From Magnetococcales bacterium WMHbin3 (GTDB lineage Bacteria > Pseudomonadota > Magnetococcia > Magnetococcales > Magnetaquicoccaceae), in contig PDZX01000032.1 in NCBI GenBank assembly GCA_002753185.1, positions 1 through 43,931 on the forward strand: DNA of 43,931 bases, read 5' to 3'. The position numbers were made by a program, and so were the translations under genes. Positions 9,358 through 18,210 of this stretch are shown one piece after another. The first letter of the stretch is position 1. Every line of letters begins with the position of its first letter. The notes under the pieces are model-generated. The model was not told the origin of the DNA. It saw only the letters and a program-made list of their open reading frames with translations, and did no database searches.

Positions 9358-9816
9358 ATGGATCCAGGCAGCGCCAAACCGGTGGAAATCCTGCTGGTGG
9401 AAGACAGCCCAGGCGACGTGGAGCTGACCCGCGAGGCGTTGGCCGACAGCAAACTGCTCAACCGCCTGAATGTGGTGGAGGATGGCGAGCAGGCGATGAG
9501 CTACCTGCGTCGCGAAGGCATTTACGCCTCTGCCACCCGCCCGGATGTGGTGTTGCTGGATCTCAACCTGCCGCGCAAGGATGGCCGCGAGGTGCTCGAG
9601 GAGATCAAGGCCGATCCGGCGCTCAAGGCCATCCCGGTGGTGATCCTGACCACATCGCAGGCCGAAGAGGACATCTTGCGCACTTACCAGTTGCATGCCA
9701 ACTGCTACATCACAAAACCCGTTGATTTGAATCAGTTCTTCGCGGTAGTCAAGTCGGTGGAGAATTTCTGGTTCTCGGTGGTGAAACTGCCACCAAAAAA
9801 CGGGGAGGCCTTTTAA
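9358..9816 (+). CDS. Rcp1-type single-domain response regulator
   Basis: 152 residues comprising one receiver domain: acidic pocket in [17 protein letters not shown], phospho-Asp in [20 protein letters not shown] switch threonine, and the conserved Lys in [10 protein letters not shown]. The [11 protein letters not shown] and ENFW features match Rcp1, the response regulator of the cyanobacterial phytochrome Cph1. It has no output domain, so it probably works by protein contact or phosphorelay. The start follows GGGGAG. Its position between two Cph1-type kinases and the Kai genes suggests it carries a kinase signal to or from the Kai complex; that link is inferred. Confidence 0.85.
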   Translation: MDPGSAKPVEILLVEDSPGDVELTREALADSKLLNRLNVVEDGEQAMSYLRREGIYASATRPDVVLLDLNLPRKDGREVLEEIKADPALKAIPVVILTTSQAEEDILRTYQLHANCYITKPVDLNQFFAVVKSVENFWFSVVKLPPKNGEAF

Positions 9817-9835
9817 CGATTCGGGGAGCGGTGGC

Positions 9836-10690
9836 ATGCTGGATCAGACCGTTCGAGTGCTGCTCATCGAGGATGATCTCGGTTTCGCAACACTGCTCGA
9901 TGAGTGGTTGGCGGATCTGGAACGGCGACATTCGCTCTTTTCCCCCTCCCGGATCCGCCTCACCCAGGTGGCGCGACTCTCCCAGGCGGTGCTGGAACTG
10001 GCCGACGCCCCCTTCGACATCCTGCTGGTCGATCTGAATCTGCCCGACTCCACAGGATTGGACACCTTCGAACGGGTCCGCGCCCAGGCCGCCGATCTGC
10101 CGGTGATCGTGCTCTCCGGGCTGGATGACGAATCGCTCGCCATTCAGGCGGTGCGCAGCGGCGCCCAGGACTACCTGGTCAAAAACACCATCGATGGCAA
10201 TCTGCTCTTCCGGTCGATCCGTTACGCCCTGGAACGTCATGCCCTGCATCAGGCCCTGGAACGGGCGCGCGAGGAGGAACGGCGCACACGCGAACAAGGA
10301 TCGCTGGACCGACTATCCGACCGGAATGTCAGCCGGGTCGCCTCGCAAATGCTCGGCATCCAGGAGCTGAAACGGGATTATCAGGACCGCTTCATCAATC
10401 TGGTCGCCCGCTTCGGGCAGGTTCTCGACCGGCAGTGGCAGATGCGGACACACAAGGTACACTACAACATCGCCGACGATCTGAAGCAGATCGCCGCCGA
10501 ACTCGGCTTTCTGCGCTGCGGCCCCAGGGATGTGGTGGACATCTACCTGGCCACCCTGGAACAATGGGAGGAACCGGCCAATCCGCAGAAAAACGAAGCG
10601 CTCCATGAAGAGTGCCGTTATCTGGCCTTCGAACTGATGGGCCGAATGGTATCGTTTTATCGTCCCTACGCCATCGGTGGCGGCGGATGA
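9836..10690 (+). CDS. Receiver protein with C-terminal KaiA/RsbU_N-like helical domain (candidate KaiA analogue)
   Basis: 284 residues. Residues 1-125 are a receiver domain (LLIEDD; phospho-Asp66 in LLVDLNLPDSTG; Lys116). A charged coiled coil occupies about 135-165. Residues 175-280 are helical and align by eye with the KaiC-stimulating C-terminal domain of KaiA: PRDVVDIYLATLEQW (230-244) against the KaiA pattern PxxxVVEIHMxLMDEF, and ECRYLAFELMGRMVSFYR against the last KaiA helix, which ends in EMYRR. The spacing between these blocks is similar. RsbU N-terminal domains share this fold and are the main alternative. kaiB begins 45 bases downstream and then kaiC, the same order as cyanobacterial kaiABC. 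The start at 9836 follows GGGGAG. The receiver assignment is firm; the KaiA-like assignment is probable. Confidence 0.65.
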   Translation: MLDQTVRVLLIEDDLGFATLLDEWLADLERRHSLFSPSRIRLTQVARLSQAVLELADAPFDILLVDLNLPDSTGLDTFERVRAQAADLPVIVLSGLDDESLAIQAVRSGAQDYLVKNTIDGNLLFRSIRYALERHALHQALERAREEERRTREQGSLDRLSDRNVSRVASQMLGIQELKRDYQDRFINLVARFGQVLDRQWQMRTHKVHYNIADDLKQIAAELGFLRCGPRDVVDIYLATLEQWEEPANPQKNEALHEECRYLAFELMGRMVSFYRPYAIGGGG

Positions 10691-10735
10691 GTACCGGCGC
10701 GGGCCACGCGGCCATTGCACAAGGGGGAGGCAAGC

Positions 10736-11035
10736 ATGAATACAAATGAAAAATTCCTGTTGAAACTCTACATCACCGGTCACACCCCTCGCTCGGAACG
10801 GGCCATCAAAAATCTGCGCCGGATCTGCGAGGAAGACCTGGGTGGCCGCTACGAGATGCGGGTGATCGACATCCTGGAGCAACCCCAGTTGGCGGAAGAC
10901 GAAAAAATCCTGGCCACCCCCACCCTGATCAAGGTGCTGCCACCCCCGCTGCGACGCATCATCGGCGATCTGTCGGATTCCGAAAAGGTGCTGCTGGGAC
11001 TGGATCTGCTCCCGGTCGAACTGAACCTGAAATAA
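10736..11035 (+). CDS. kaiB: KaiB circadian clock protein
   Basis: 99 residues. [43 protein letters not shown] and [19 protein letters not shown] match cyanobacterial KaiB nearly position by position, including the region that switches to a thioredoxin-like fold before binding the KaiC CI ring. In the cyanobacterial clock KaiB sequesters KaiA and promotes KaiC dephosphorylation. The start at 10736 was chosen because GGGGGAGG lies just upstream; an earlier in-frame ATG at 10715 would place that site inside the gene. It ends 14 bases before kaiC, so co-transcription is likely. Confidence 0.95.
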   Translation: MNTNEKFLLKLYITGHTPRSERAIKNLRRICEEDLGGRYEMRVIDILEQPQLAEDEKILATPTLIKVLPPPLRRIIGDLSDSEKVLLGLDLLPVELNLK

Positions 11036-11049
11036 CCGCTCTTGCAAGG

Positions 11050-12576
11050 ATGAGCACAATGGCCATGGAATCTTCCAATACCCCTGTCGAAAAGCTCGGT
11101 ACCGGCATCGAAGGGTTCGATCTGATCGCGCAAGGCGGGCTGCCCAAGGGCCGCACCACCCTGATCACCGGAACCGCCGGCAGCGCCAAGACGGTCTTCG
11201 CGGCCCAGTTTCTGGCCGAGGGAATCCGCAAATCCGACGAACCGGGGGTGTTCGTCACCTTCGAGGAGCACCCCTCCGAAATCCGCAAGAACCTGCTCTC
11301 CATGAACTGGCCGATCCAGGAGTGGGAGACGCAAAACCGCTGGCGCTTCGTGGACGCCTCGCCACAACCGGGTCAGGAGACCATCGAATCCGGGGAGTTC
11401 GATCTGGGGGCGCTGCTGGCGCGCATCGAGCATGCCGTGCGCACCGTGGGCGCGCTAAGAATCTCCATCGACTCGCTGGGCGCGGTCTTTACGCTTTTCA
11501 ACAACGCCTCCCTGGTGCGCGCCGAACTGCGCCGACTGAGCGCGGCCCTGAAGGGGATGGGCATCACGGCGGTGATGACCGCCGAGCGGACCCACGAGTT
11601 CGGCGAGATCGCCCGCTTCGGGGTCGAGGAGTTCGTGGCCGACAACGTGATCATCCTGCGCAACGTCCTGGAGGCGGAAAAACGACGCCGCACCATCGAA
11701 ATCCTGAAATTCCGCGGCACCACCCATCAGAAGGGGGAGTATCCCTTCACCGTGCTCCCCGATCAGGGGATCGTCATCATCCCCCTGTCGGCCATCGAAC
11801 TCAAACAGCGTTCCTCCGACACCCGCGTCCCCTCCGGCAGCCCGGAGATGGACCGCATGTGCGGCGGCGGTTTCTTCCGCGATTCGCTCATCCTGGTCTC
11901 CGGGGCCACCGGGTGCGGCAAGACCCTGATGACCGCCGAATTCATCCACGGCGGCGCCAAAAAAGGGGAAAGATGTCTGCTGTTCGCCTACGAGGAGAGC
12001 CGCGAACAACTGCTGCGCAACGCCAATGGCTGGGGGATCGACTTCGAAACCCTGGAGCAAAACGGCCAGTTGCGCGTCATCTGCGCCTACCCCGAAAGCG
12101 CCGGCATGGAGGATCACCTGATCGCCATCAAACGCGAAATCGACGCCTTCAAACCCGACCGGGTGGCGGTGGACAGCGTTTCCGCGCTGGAACGGGTCGG
12201 CACCAACCGCGGCTTTCGCGAATTCATGATCAGTCTGGCCTCGTTCGTCAAGCACCAGGAGATCCCCGGCATGTTCACCGCCACCACGGCAACCCTGATG
12301 GGCGGACCCTCGGTGACCGAATCGCACTTCTCCTCGATCACCGACACCATCATCCTGCTGCGCTATGTGGAGATGCTCGGCGAGATGCGCCGCGGGGTGA
12401 CGGTACTCAAAATGCGCGGCTCCATGCACGAAAAGGACATCCGCGAATTCACCATCGACAACAAGGGGATGCACATCGGCAAACCGTTCCGCAACATCGT
12501 GGGCATCCTGACCGGCAAACCGGAGTATCTGAACGTGGAAAGCGTCGATCGCATCTCCGGCATGTTCCAGGATTGA
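11050..12576 (+). CDS. kaiC: KaiC, double-RecA circadian clock ATPase/autokinase
   Basis: 508 residues with both CI (about 10-250) and CII (about 255-490). The CI Walker A reads GTAGSAKT (41-48) with Ala where Gly precedes the Lys; CII has the regular GATGCGKT (285-292). The catalytic Glu pairs are present in VTFEEHP (CI) and AYEES (CII). The phosphorylation region TESHFSSITDTI gives Thr423, Ser428 and Ser429; the last replaces Thr432 of the Synechococcus protein. The C-terminal A-loop and tail are present but about ten residues shorter than in cyanobacteria. In the clock, CII autophosphorylates and CI hydrolyses ATP to set timing. An ATG at 11059 has better spacing from AAGGA and may be the true start. 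It follows kaiB directly. Confidence 0.95.
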   Translation: MSTMAMESSNTPVEKLGTGIEGFDLIAQGGLPKGRTTLITGTAGSAKTVFAAQFLAEGIRKSDEPGVFVTFEEHPSEIRKNLLSMNWPIQEWETQNRWRFVDASPQPGQETIESGEFDLGALLARIEHAVRTVGALRISIDSLGAVFTLFNNASLVRAELRRLSAALKGMGITAVMTAERTHEFGEIARFGVEEFVADNVIILRNVLEAEKRRRTIEILKFRGTTHQKGEYPFTVLPDQGIVIIPLSAIELKQRSSDTRVPSGSPEMDRMCGGGFFRDSLILVSGATGCGKTLMTAEFIHGGAKKGERCLLFAYEESREQLLRNANGWGIDFETLEQNGQLRVICAYPESAGMEDHLIAIKREIDAFKPDRVAVDSVSALERVGTNRGFREFMISLASFVKHQEIPGMFTATTATLMGGPSVTESHFSSITDTIILLRYVEMLGEMRRGVTVLKMRGSMHEKDIREFTIDNKGMHIGKPFRNIVGILTGKPEYLNVESVDRISGMFQD

Positions 12577-12591
12577 TGCGGTCCTCACCCC

Positions 12592-12892
12592 ATGCCCGGT
12601 TATTCGCCCAGCGACCGCTTCACGACCTGGCGCCTCCTGCTGGTGACAGACAACCCCGATGACGCGGAACGGATATGCAACCACCCGACCCATCCGCAGG
12701 CCGAGGTTGGCGCCCGTTTTCCGATCGAGGTCGCGGCCTCCCTCTTCATGCCATTGCGGGAACGGCATCTGGACCACATCGGTCGAGAAGCGGGCATTCT
12801 CCGTGGATGCCAGTCTCGCGATGCCGGAATTGATGGGCAATCTCACGGATCTCTACAGGGAGCGCGCCTTGGGGCGTGACGTACCGGAATGA
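12592..12892 (+). pseudogene. Decayed receiver/KaiA-like gene (second copy)
   Basis: No single frame covers this stretch sensibly. The first frame begins WRLLLVTDNPDDAERI, a recognisable receiver N-terminus whose acidic pocket is partly lost (TD for ED), followed by IEVAASLF and LRERHLDHI resembling the next receiver strands. A different frame ends with PELMGNLTDLYRERALGR, which parallels ELMGRMVSFYRPYA at the end of the intact receiver/KaiA-like protein at 9836-10690. The middle of the receiver and most of the helical domain are gone. Its stop overlaps the start of the second kaiB. It is best read as a remnant of a paralogue of the upstream gene. Confidence 0.55.
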
Positions 12893-13200
12893 ATGACCCC
12901 GGACTGTACCAATTCAGGCTCTACATCGTGGGCGATACCCCGTCCGGACAGCGAGCCAGGGATAATTTCAAAAAAATCCAGGAGTACCTGTCTCCCGACG
13001 AAGTGAGGCTGGAGGTGGTGGATATCCTGCAATCCCCGGAACGGGCGGAGATGGATCGCATCATCGCGGTACCGGCATTGGTGCGGGTCTCGCCTCCCCC
13101 CAGCTTCAAGATCATCGGCGATCTGTCCGACAGCACGCACCTGAGATCCTTCTTCGCCATCTCCGGCGAAAACCAGGCCTTCCAGAGAGAACGGTCATGA
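12889..13200 (+). CDS. Divergent KaiB paralogue
   Basis: 103 residues. RLYIVGDTPSGQRARDNFKK, VVDILQSPERAE, the AVPALVRVSPPPSFKIIGDL segment and a following DLSDS identify the KaiB family. It differs substantially from the kaiB at 10736 (for example AVPALV for ATPTLI) and has an extended, charged C-terminus. It is an open frame sitting between two ruined genes that correspond to kaiA-like and kaiC, so its original partner is lost. It could still bind the intact KaiC or be on its way to loss. No strong ribosome site is visible; translation was probably coupled to the upstream gene. Confidence 0.8.
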   Translation: MNDPGLYQFRLYIVGDTPSGQRARDNFKKIQEYLSPDEVRLEVVDILQSPERAEMDRIIAVPALVRVSPPPSFKIIGDLSDSTHLRSFFAISGENQAFQRERS

Positions 13201-13613
13201 ACAAAATGGCAAATGACATCATTCGCAAGATCCCCACGGGCATCGAGGGCCTGGAACACATCACCATGGGCGGTCTGCCCCAGGGCCGCACCTGCCTGCT
13301 CTCCGGGAGTTCGGAATCGGGCAAGACCATCCTGGCGCTCGAATACCCGGTGCGCGGCATCACCCGCTTCGGTCGCAAGGGGATTTCGTCACCATGGAGG
13401 GGCCGGTCGAGGACATCATACGCAACGTCCACAAGTTCGGCCCGGCCTCGGCCTTCCGCCGCGAGATCTTCCGCATCACCAAGGCGGTCAAGGACGATGG
13501 GGGTGACCGCCATTCTCACCGCCGAACGCGAACAGGAGTACATCATTCTCGGCATTCCTTTGGCGGTCGCTCCGTCCGAATCCGAACAACTCTGCGGCAT
13601 GTTAGAGGCGTAA
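13197..13613 (+). pseudogene. kaiC remnant with frameshifts and deletions
   Basis: The start overlaps the kaiB-paralogue stop by four bases, as in an operon. The first frame reads IRKIPTGIEGLEHITMGGLP, then a Walker A (GSSESGKT) typical of KaiC CI. Near 13390 the reading jumps frame: FVTMEGPVEDIIRNVHKFG continues the CI sequence in a different frame, then leads into FRREIFRITKAVKDDG, which normally lies about 80 residues further on, so an internal deletion is implied. Near 13500 the frame returns (GVTAILTAEREQEY). Nothing of CII remains. The product cannot be a working KaiC. Confidence 0.85.
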
Positions 13614-13650
13614 TGTTTCACGGGATCCCCTCACGGCAAGGCCAGCCCAG

Positions 13651-14922
13651 ATGAAAAACGATCTTCAGGAAGTGTTCGTGCCGATCTCCGACCGGCAGTT
13701 GGACAGGATCGTGACCGCCATGGCCTCCGCGATGACAGCCCGCGACGGGTTGCAGGAGATTCTGGATGTCATGGTCAACGCCCTGATCGTCCTCGATGGC
13801 GCGGGTGCGATCCGCATGGTCAACCAGGCCGCCAGCGAGCTGCTGGGCCAGGAAAGACGCGTCTTGAGCGGCATGCATGTCAAGGGGTTGCTGGCGGAAG
13901 GGGAACCGTGGCTGGAGGCCTGCATGGAGACGGTTGCCCATCAGGGATCGATCCGCAACCTGGAGAGTTGGCTGAGGCACGCCATCGGACACAGAATCCC
14001 GGTTTTGCTCTCCGTGTCCGCGCTGCGCAATCGCGAGGGAGGGATCGAAGGGTATGTCTGCGCCGCCCAGGACATCTCCGAACAGCATCGTTTGCAGGAT
14101 GCCTTGCGTTGCAGCATGGCGAGTTTCCAGTCCATCGTGGAAAAGAGCGCCGATGGCATCCTGGTGTTGGGAGAGGAAGCGCGTGTCGCTTACCTCAACG
14201 AGTCGGCGACCCTGTTGCTGGGACGCGGCGCCGAGGAGGTTCTGGGGTTGCCCTTCGGTTTCCCGGTGGTTTCGGGCAATGTCACCGAGGTGGACATCAT
14301 CCGCAAGAACGGGGACCTGGGCATCGCTGAGATGCGCACCGTCACCACACGCTGGGAGGATCGGAATGCGTTGCTGGTGTCGCTGCGGGATGTGACCGAG
14401 ACGGTTCGGCTGCGCGAGCAGTTGCGGCAACTCTCCATGGAAGACGAGTTGACCGGCTTGCACAACCGGCGCGGCTTCATGCTTTTGGCGCAGCAGGAGT
14501 TGCGCCTCATCGAGCGCGGCAATGCAGGATTTTAATTGTTTTTTATTGATCTGGACGATATGAAACCGATCAATGACCAGCTTGGCCACAAGTATGGCGA
14601 TCAGGCATTGGTGGAGACCGCCACCCTCATGCGGCGCGCATTTCGCAAATCGGATATCCTGGCGCGACTGGGCGGTGATGAATTCGTGGCGTTGTCGATC
14701 CGCCTGGAGGAAAAAAGCCCGACAGGACACATCCTGGCGCGACTCGAAACGGAACGGCAACGCCAGAACGCCCTCCCGGGCCGGGCGTTCCAGTTGTCGC
14801 TGAGCATCGGCCATGTGGAGGTGTTTGGGCAGCGCGAGTACGATCTGGATCAACTGATTCTCGATGCGGATGCCGCCATGTATCGCATCAAGATGGCCAA
14901 GAAACAGGCCAAGGGCGGCTGA
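13651..14922 (+). pseudogene. PAS-PAS-GGDEF diguanylate cyclase gene interrupted by an in-frame TAA
   Basis: The frame from 13651 encodes two PAS domains (ALIVLDGAGAIRMVNQAA; SADGILVLGEEARVAYLNES) and the start of a GGDEF domain (MEDELTGLHNRRGF), then meets TAA at 14533-14535. The same frame continues straight on with LFFIDLDDMKPINDQLGHKY, RKSDILARLGGDEF and the rest of the domain to 14922. The two parts fit with no residues missing, so a single base change converted a sense codon to stop. The GGDEF motif and the RxxD site remain. Translation restart at TTG 14536 is unlikely, as no ribosome site precedes it. Alternatives are stop readthrough or a sequencing error. It sits next to the decayed kai copy. 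Confidence 0.8.
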
Positions 14923-14928
14923 CTCGCC

Positions 14929-16563
14929 ATGACACGATCCCCCACCCCCATCCCGTCGAACGGGAATGTTCCCTCGGAGGCGTGTCATTCCGGGTTCCGC
15001 GATCTGGTGGAGAATGTGGTTGACGGGATTCTGATCGTCGATGACGGGGGGAGGGTACGGTATTGCAATCCGGCGGTGGATGAAATTTTCGGTCGCCGCG
15101 CCGTGCGGATCGGAGATGATTTCGGTTATCCGGTGGTGACCGGCGAGAGCGTCGAACTGGAGATCGTGCCGGTGGGCCGCATGGAACGGCGCGTGATCGA
15201 GATGCGGGTGGCCCGGATCCACTGGGAAGGGGAACACGCCTATCTGGCCTCGTTGCGGGACATCACCCCACGAAAGAAGGTGGAGGAGGAACTGCGGCGG
15301 GCGAAATTGGCCGCAGATCAGGCCAATCAGGCCAAGAGCCAGTTTCTGGCCATGATGAGCCACGAGATCCGCACCCCGATGAACGCCATCATCGGCATGG
15401 CGGATCTGATGAGCCAGGAACGCCTGCCGGAGGAACAGGCCCAGGCCCTGACGATCATCAAGGATTCCGGGCTGGCGCTGCTCACCCTGATCAACGACAT
15501 CCTGGATCTGGCCAAGATCGAGGCCGGGGAACTGGCCATGCAGATGGAACCCTTTTCGCCACAGGATCTGATGGAAAGCGTCACCAGCATCATGCGGGTG
15601 CCCGCCGAACGGCAAAAGGGGTTACGGTTGGCGTGTCATGTCGAGGAGGATGCGCTGGGCGCGGTGCTGGGTGACTACCGTCGCATTCGCCAGGTGCTGA
15701 TCAATCTGGTGGGCAACGCCATCAAGTTCACCGATCAGGGCTGGATCCGGCTGACGGTGAGGCGAGAGACGGCTTCTGGCGATTCCCGGCTGCTGTTTTC
15801 GGTGACGGATACCGGCATTGGCATTCCGGCGGACAAACTGGGCGCCATTTTCGGTCTCTTCGTGCAGGCGGACACATCGATTTACGGCAAATACGGTGGC
15901 ACCGGTCTGGGCCTGGCGATCAGCAAACGGCTGGTGGAGATCATGCGGGGGACCATCTGGGCGGACAGCACCCCTGGCGAGGGCAGCACGTTTTCTTTTT
16001 CCATTCCGGCCCCGCCCATGCCGGCGGAGAGTTCCCACGAAGAGGCAAAAACCGGCTCCGGGGTCGTGGCGTTGGATGGGCATTGCCGCCAGGATGCGCC
16101 AGCCCTGGCCATTGATGGCTTGCCGGATCACATGGCCAATCTGCCGGTTCTGCTGGTCGAGGACGATCCGCTCAATCAACTGGTCACTCTGAAGATGCTC
16201 AAGCAGTTCGGCGTGGCCCCCGAACTGGCCGTCAATGGCCAGGATGCCCTGGAAATGATTGCCGGCAAGCACTATGCCCTGGTGTTGATGGATGTGCAGA
16301 TGCCCCGCATGGACGGGTTGACCGCAGTGCGCAAGTTGCGGGAACGGGAGCGGGAAACGCGCCAGGCAGCAACACAGGTGGTGGCGATGACCGCATTCGC
16401 CATGGAGGAGGACAAACAGCGTTGCCTGGATGCCGGGATGGATGATTTCCTGTGCAAGCCGATCCGTCATGCCGATCTGGCCGCCACGCTCCTGCACTGG
16501 CTGAACCTGTTTCTCGTCAACGACGCGCCTGCAAGCTGCCTTTCCTTCACGGTCAAGACATGA
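14929..16563 (+). CDS. PAS-containing hybrid histidine kinase/receiver
   Basis: 544 residues with no membrane segment. A PAS domain at about 20-125 ([20 protein letters not shown]), HisKA at about 138-205 ([20 protein letters not shown]), HATPase at about 245-365 ([35 protein letters not shown]) and a C-terminal receiver at about 400-520 ([12 protein letters not shown], phospho-Asp in [13 protein letters not shown], Lys in DDFLCKPI). There is no HPt domain, so an external HPt or a direct target is needed for output. It starts seven bases after the broken cyclase gene and is probably in the same transcript. The PAS core resembles that of the neighbouring cyclase ([12 protein letters not shown] against LPFGFPVVSGN), suggesting a shared signal. 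Confidence 0.88.
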   Translation: MTRSPTPIPSNGNVPSEACHSGFRDLVENVVDGILIVDDGGRVRYCNPAVDEIFGRRAVRIGDDFGYPVVTGESVELEIVPVGRMERRVIEMRVARIHWEGEHAYLASLRDITPRKKVEEELRRAKLAADQANQAKSQFLAMMSHEIRTPMNAIIGMADLMSQERLPEEQAQALTIIKDSGLALLTLINDILDLAKIEAGELAMQMEPFSPQDLMESVTSIMRVPAERQKGLRLACHVEEDALGAVLGDYRRIRQVLINLVGNAIKFTDQGWIRLTVRRETASGDSRLLFSVTDTGIGIPADKLGAIFGLFVQADTSIYGKYGGTGLGLAISKRLVEIMRGTIWADSTPGEGSTFSFSIPAPPMPAESSHEEAKTGSGVVALDGHCRQDAPALAIDGLPDHMANLPVLLVEDDPLNQLVTLKMLKQFGVAPELAVNGQDALEMIAGKHYALVLMDVQMPRMDGLTAVRKLRERERETRQAATQVVAMTAFAMEEDKQRCLDAGMDDFLCKPIRHADLAATLLHWLNLFLVNDAPASCLSFTVKT

Positions 16564-16613
16564 TACAACGCGATCGTATCCCAACCCCATCAACACGCTG
16601 CAGGAGGCGCTCC

Positions 16614-18197
16614 ATGCTCATCGGCATACCAAGAGAGATCTATCAGGGGGAACGACGGGTCGCTGCCAGCCCGGATTCGGTCAAACAATTCATCAAGCTC
16701 GGCTTCACCGTGGCTGTGGAGAGCAACGCGGGGCAGGAAGCCAATTTCTCCGACGAGGTCTACCAGGAAGCCGGCGCGGAAATCCTCCCCGATGCCAAAT
16801 CCCTCTGCGCCACGGCCGATATCCTCCTCAAGGTGCGCGCCCCCATGGCCAACCCGGCCACCAAAAGCCACGAGGCCGACCTGCTGCGCGAGGGCATGAC
16901 CCTGATCAGCTTCATCTGGCCCGCCCAGAACAAGGAACTCATGGACAAACTGGCCGCCCGCAAGGTGACCGTTCTGGCCATGGACTCCGTGCCGCGCATC
17001 TCCCGCGCCCAGAAACTGGATGCCCTAAGCTCCATGGCCAACATCGCCGGCTACCGCGCCGTCATCGAGGCCGCCCATCACTTCGGTCGCTTCTTCACCG
17101 GCCAGATCACCGCCGCCGGCAAGGTCCCGCCGGCCAAGGTCTTCGTCATCGGCGCCGGCGTGGCGGGCCTGGCGGCCATCGGCGCGGCCAACGGCCTGGG
17201 CGCCGTGGTGCGCGCCTTCGATACCCGCCCGGAAGTGGCCGATCAGGTCAAGAGCATGGGCGCCGAATACGTCGCCGTGGAATACGAGGAGGAAGGCTCC
17301 GGCGTCGGCGGCTACGCCAAGGTCATGAGCGAAGGCTACCAGAAGGCACAGGCCGAAATGACCGCCAAACAGTGCCAGGAGGTGGACATCATCGTCACCA
17401 CCGCCCTCATTCCCGGTCGCCCGGCCCCCAAGCTGATCACCGCCGACATGGTCAAATCCATGAAACCCGGCAGCGTCATCGTGGATTTGGCCGCCGAAAT
17501 GGGTGGCAACTGCGAATTGACCGTCCCCGGCGAAGTGGCCGTCCGCCACGACGTCACCATCATCGGCTATACCGACCTCCCCAGCCGTTTGGCCCGTCAG
17601 TCCAGCCAACTCTACGCCACCAACCTGGTCCGCCTGATGGAGGAACTCTGCCGCACCAAGGACGGCGTGATCAACGTCAACATGGAAGACGAGGTGATCC
17701 GCGGCGCCACGGTCATCAAGGAAGGCGATGTCACCTGGCCCCCGCCTGCCCCGAAACTCTCGGCGGCGCCCCCGCAGGCGGCCAAGCCCGCATCCCAGGC
17801 CACGCCTGCGGCCAAGTCCGGCGGTCACGGCCATGGCGCCGGCGAACCGGCGGACAACGCCAGTGTCATCCGCACCGGCGTGGGACTGGCCATCGTCTTC
17901 GCCCTCATCGGCTGGGGATCGCCCCCCGCCTTCCTGGGCCACTTCACCGTCTTCATCCTCGCCTGCTTCGTCGGTTACATGGTCATCTGGAACGTCACCC
18001 CTGCCCTGCACACCCCGCTCATGAGCGTCACCAACGCCATCAGCAGCATCATCGTCATCGGCGCCCTGATCCAGATCGCCTCGCCGGGCAAAATGGTCAC
18101 CATTCTGGCCTGGCTGGCCATCCTGTTGACTGCGGTCAACATGTTGGGCGGCTTCTGGGTTACACAACGCATGCTGCGCATGTTTCAGAAAAACTAA
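16614..18197 (+). CDS. pntA: NAD(P) transhydrogenase subunit alpha
   Basis: 527 residues, full length for the single-chain alpha subunit. Domain I (NAD(H)-binding, about 1-385) begins [20 protein letters not shown] and contains the [18 protein letters not shown] Rossmann motif, the [13 protein letters not shown] segment and YTDLPSR. After an Ala/Pro-rich linker, four hydrophobic segments form the alpha part of the membrane domain. With PntB it couples proton entry to hydride transfer from NADH to NADP+. The start at 16614 follows AGGAGG; the frame extends upstream but is not coding there. pntB begins 13 bases after the stop. Confidence 0.97.
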   Translation: MLIGIPREIYQGERRVAASPDSVKQFIKLGFTVAVESNAGQEANFSDEVYQEAGAEILPDAKSLCATADILLKVRAPMANPATKSHEADLLREGMTLISFIWPAQNKELMDKLAARKVTVLAMDSVPRISRAQKLDALSSMANIAGYRAVIEAAHHFGRFFTGQITAAGKVPPAKVFVIGAGVAGLAAIGAANGLGAVVRAFDTRPEVADQVKSMGAEYVAVEYEEEGSGVGGYAKVMSEGYQKAQAEMTAKQCQEVDIIVTTALIPGRPAPKLITADMVKSMKPGSVIVDLAAEMGGNCELTVPGEVAVRHDVTIIGYTDLPSRLARQSSQLYATNLVRLMEELCRTKDGVINVNMEDEVIRGATVIKEGDVTWPPPAPKLSAAPPQAAKPASQATPAAKSGGHGHGAGEPADNASVIRTGVGLAIVFALIGWGSPPAFLGHFTVFILACFVGYMVIWNVTPALHTPLMSVTNAISSIIVIGALIQIASPGKMVTILAWLAILLTAVNMLGGFWVTQRMLRMFQKN

Positions 18198-18210
18198 GGG
18201 AGAGTGACCC

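Noticed and set aside
14536-14922. Separate small GGDEF gene starting at TTG
   Set aside because: It continues the upstream frame with no missing residues and has no ribosome site, so it is the second half of one broken gene.
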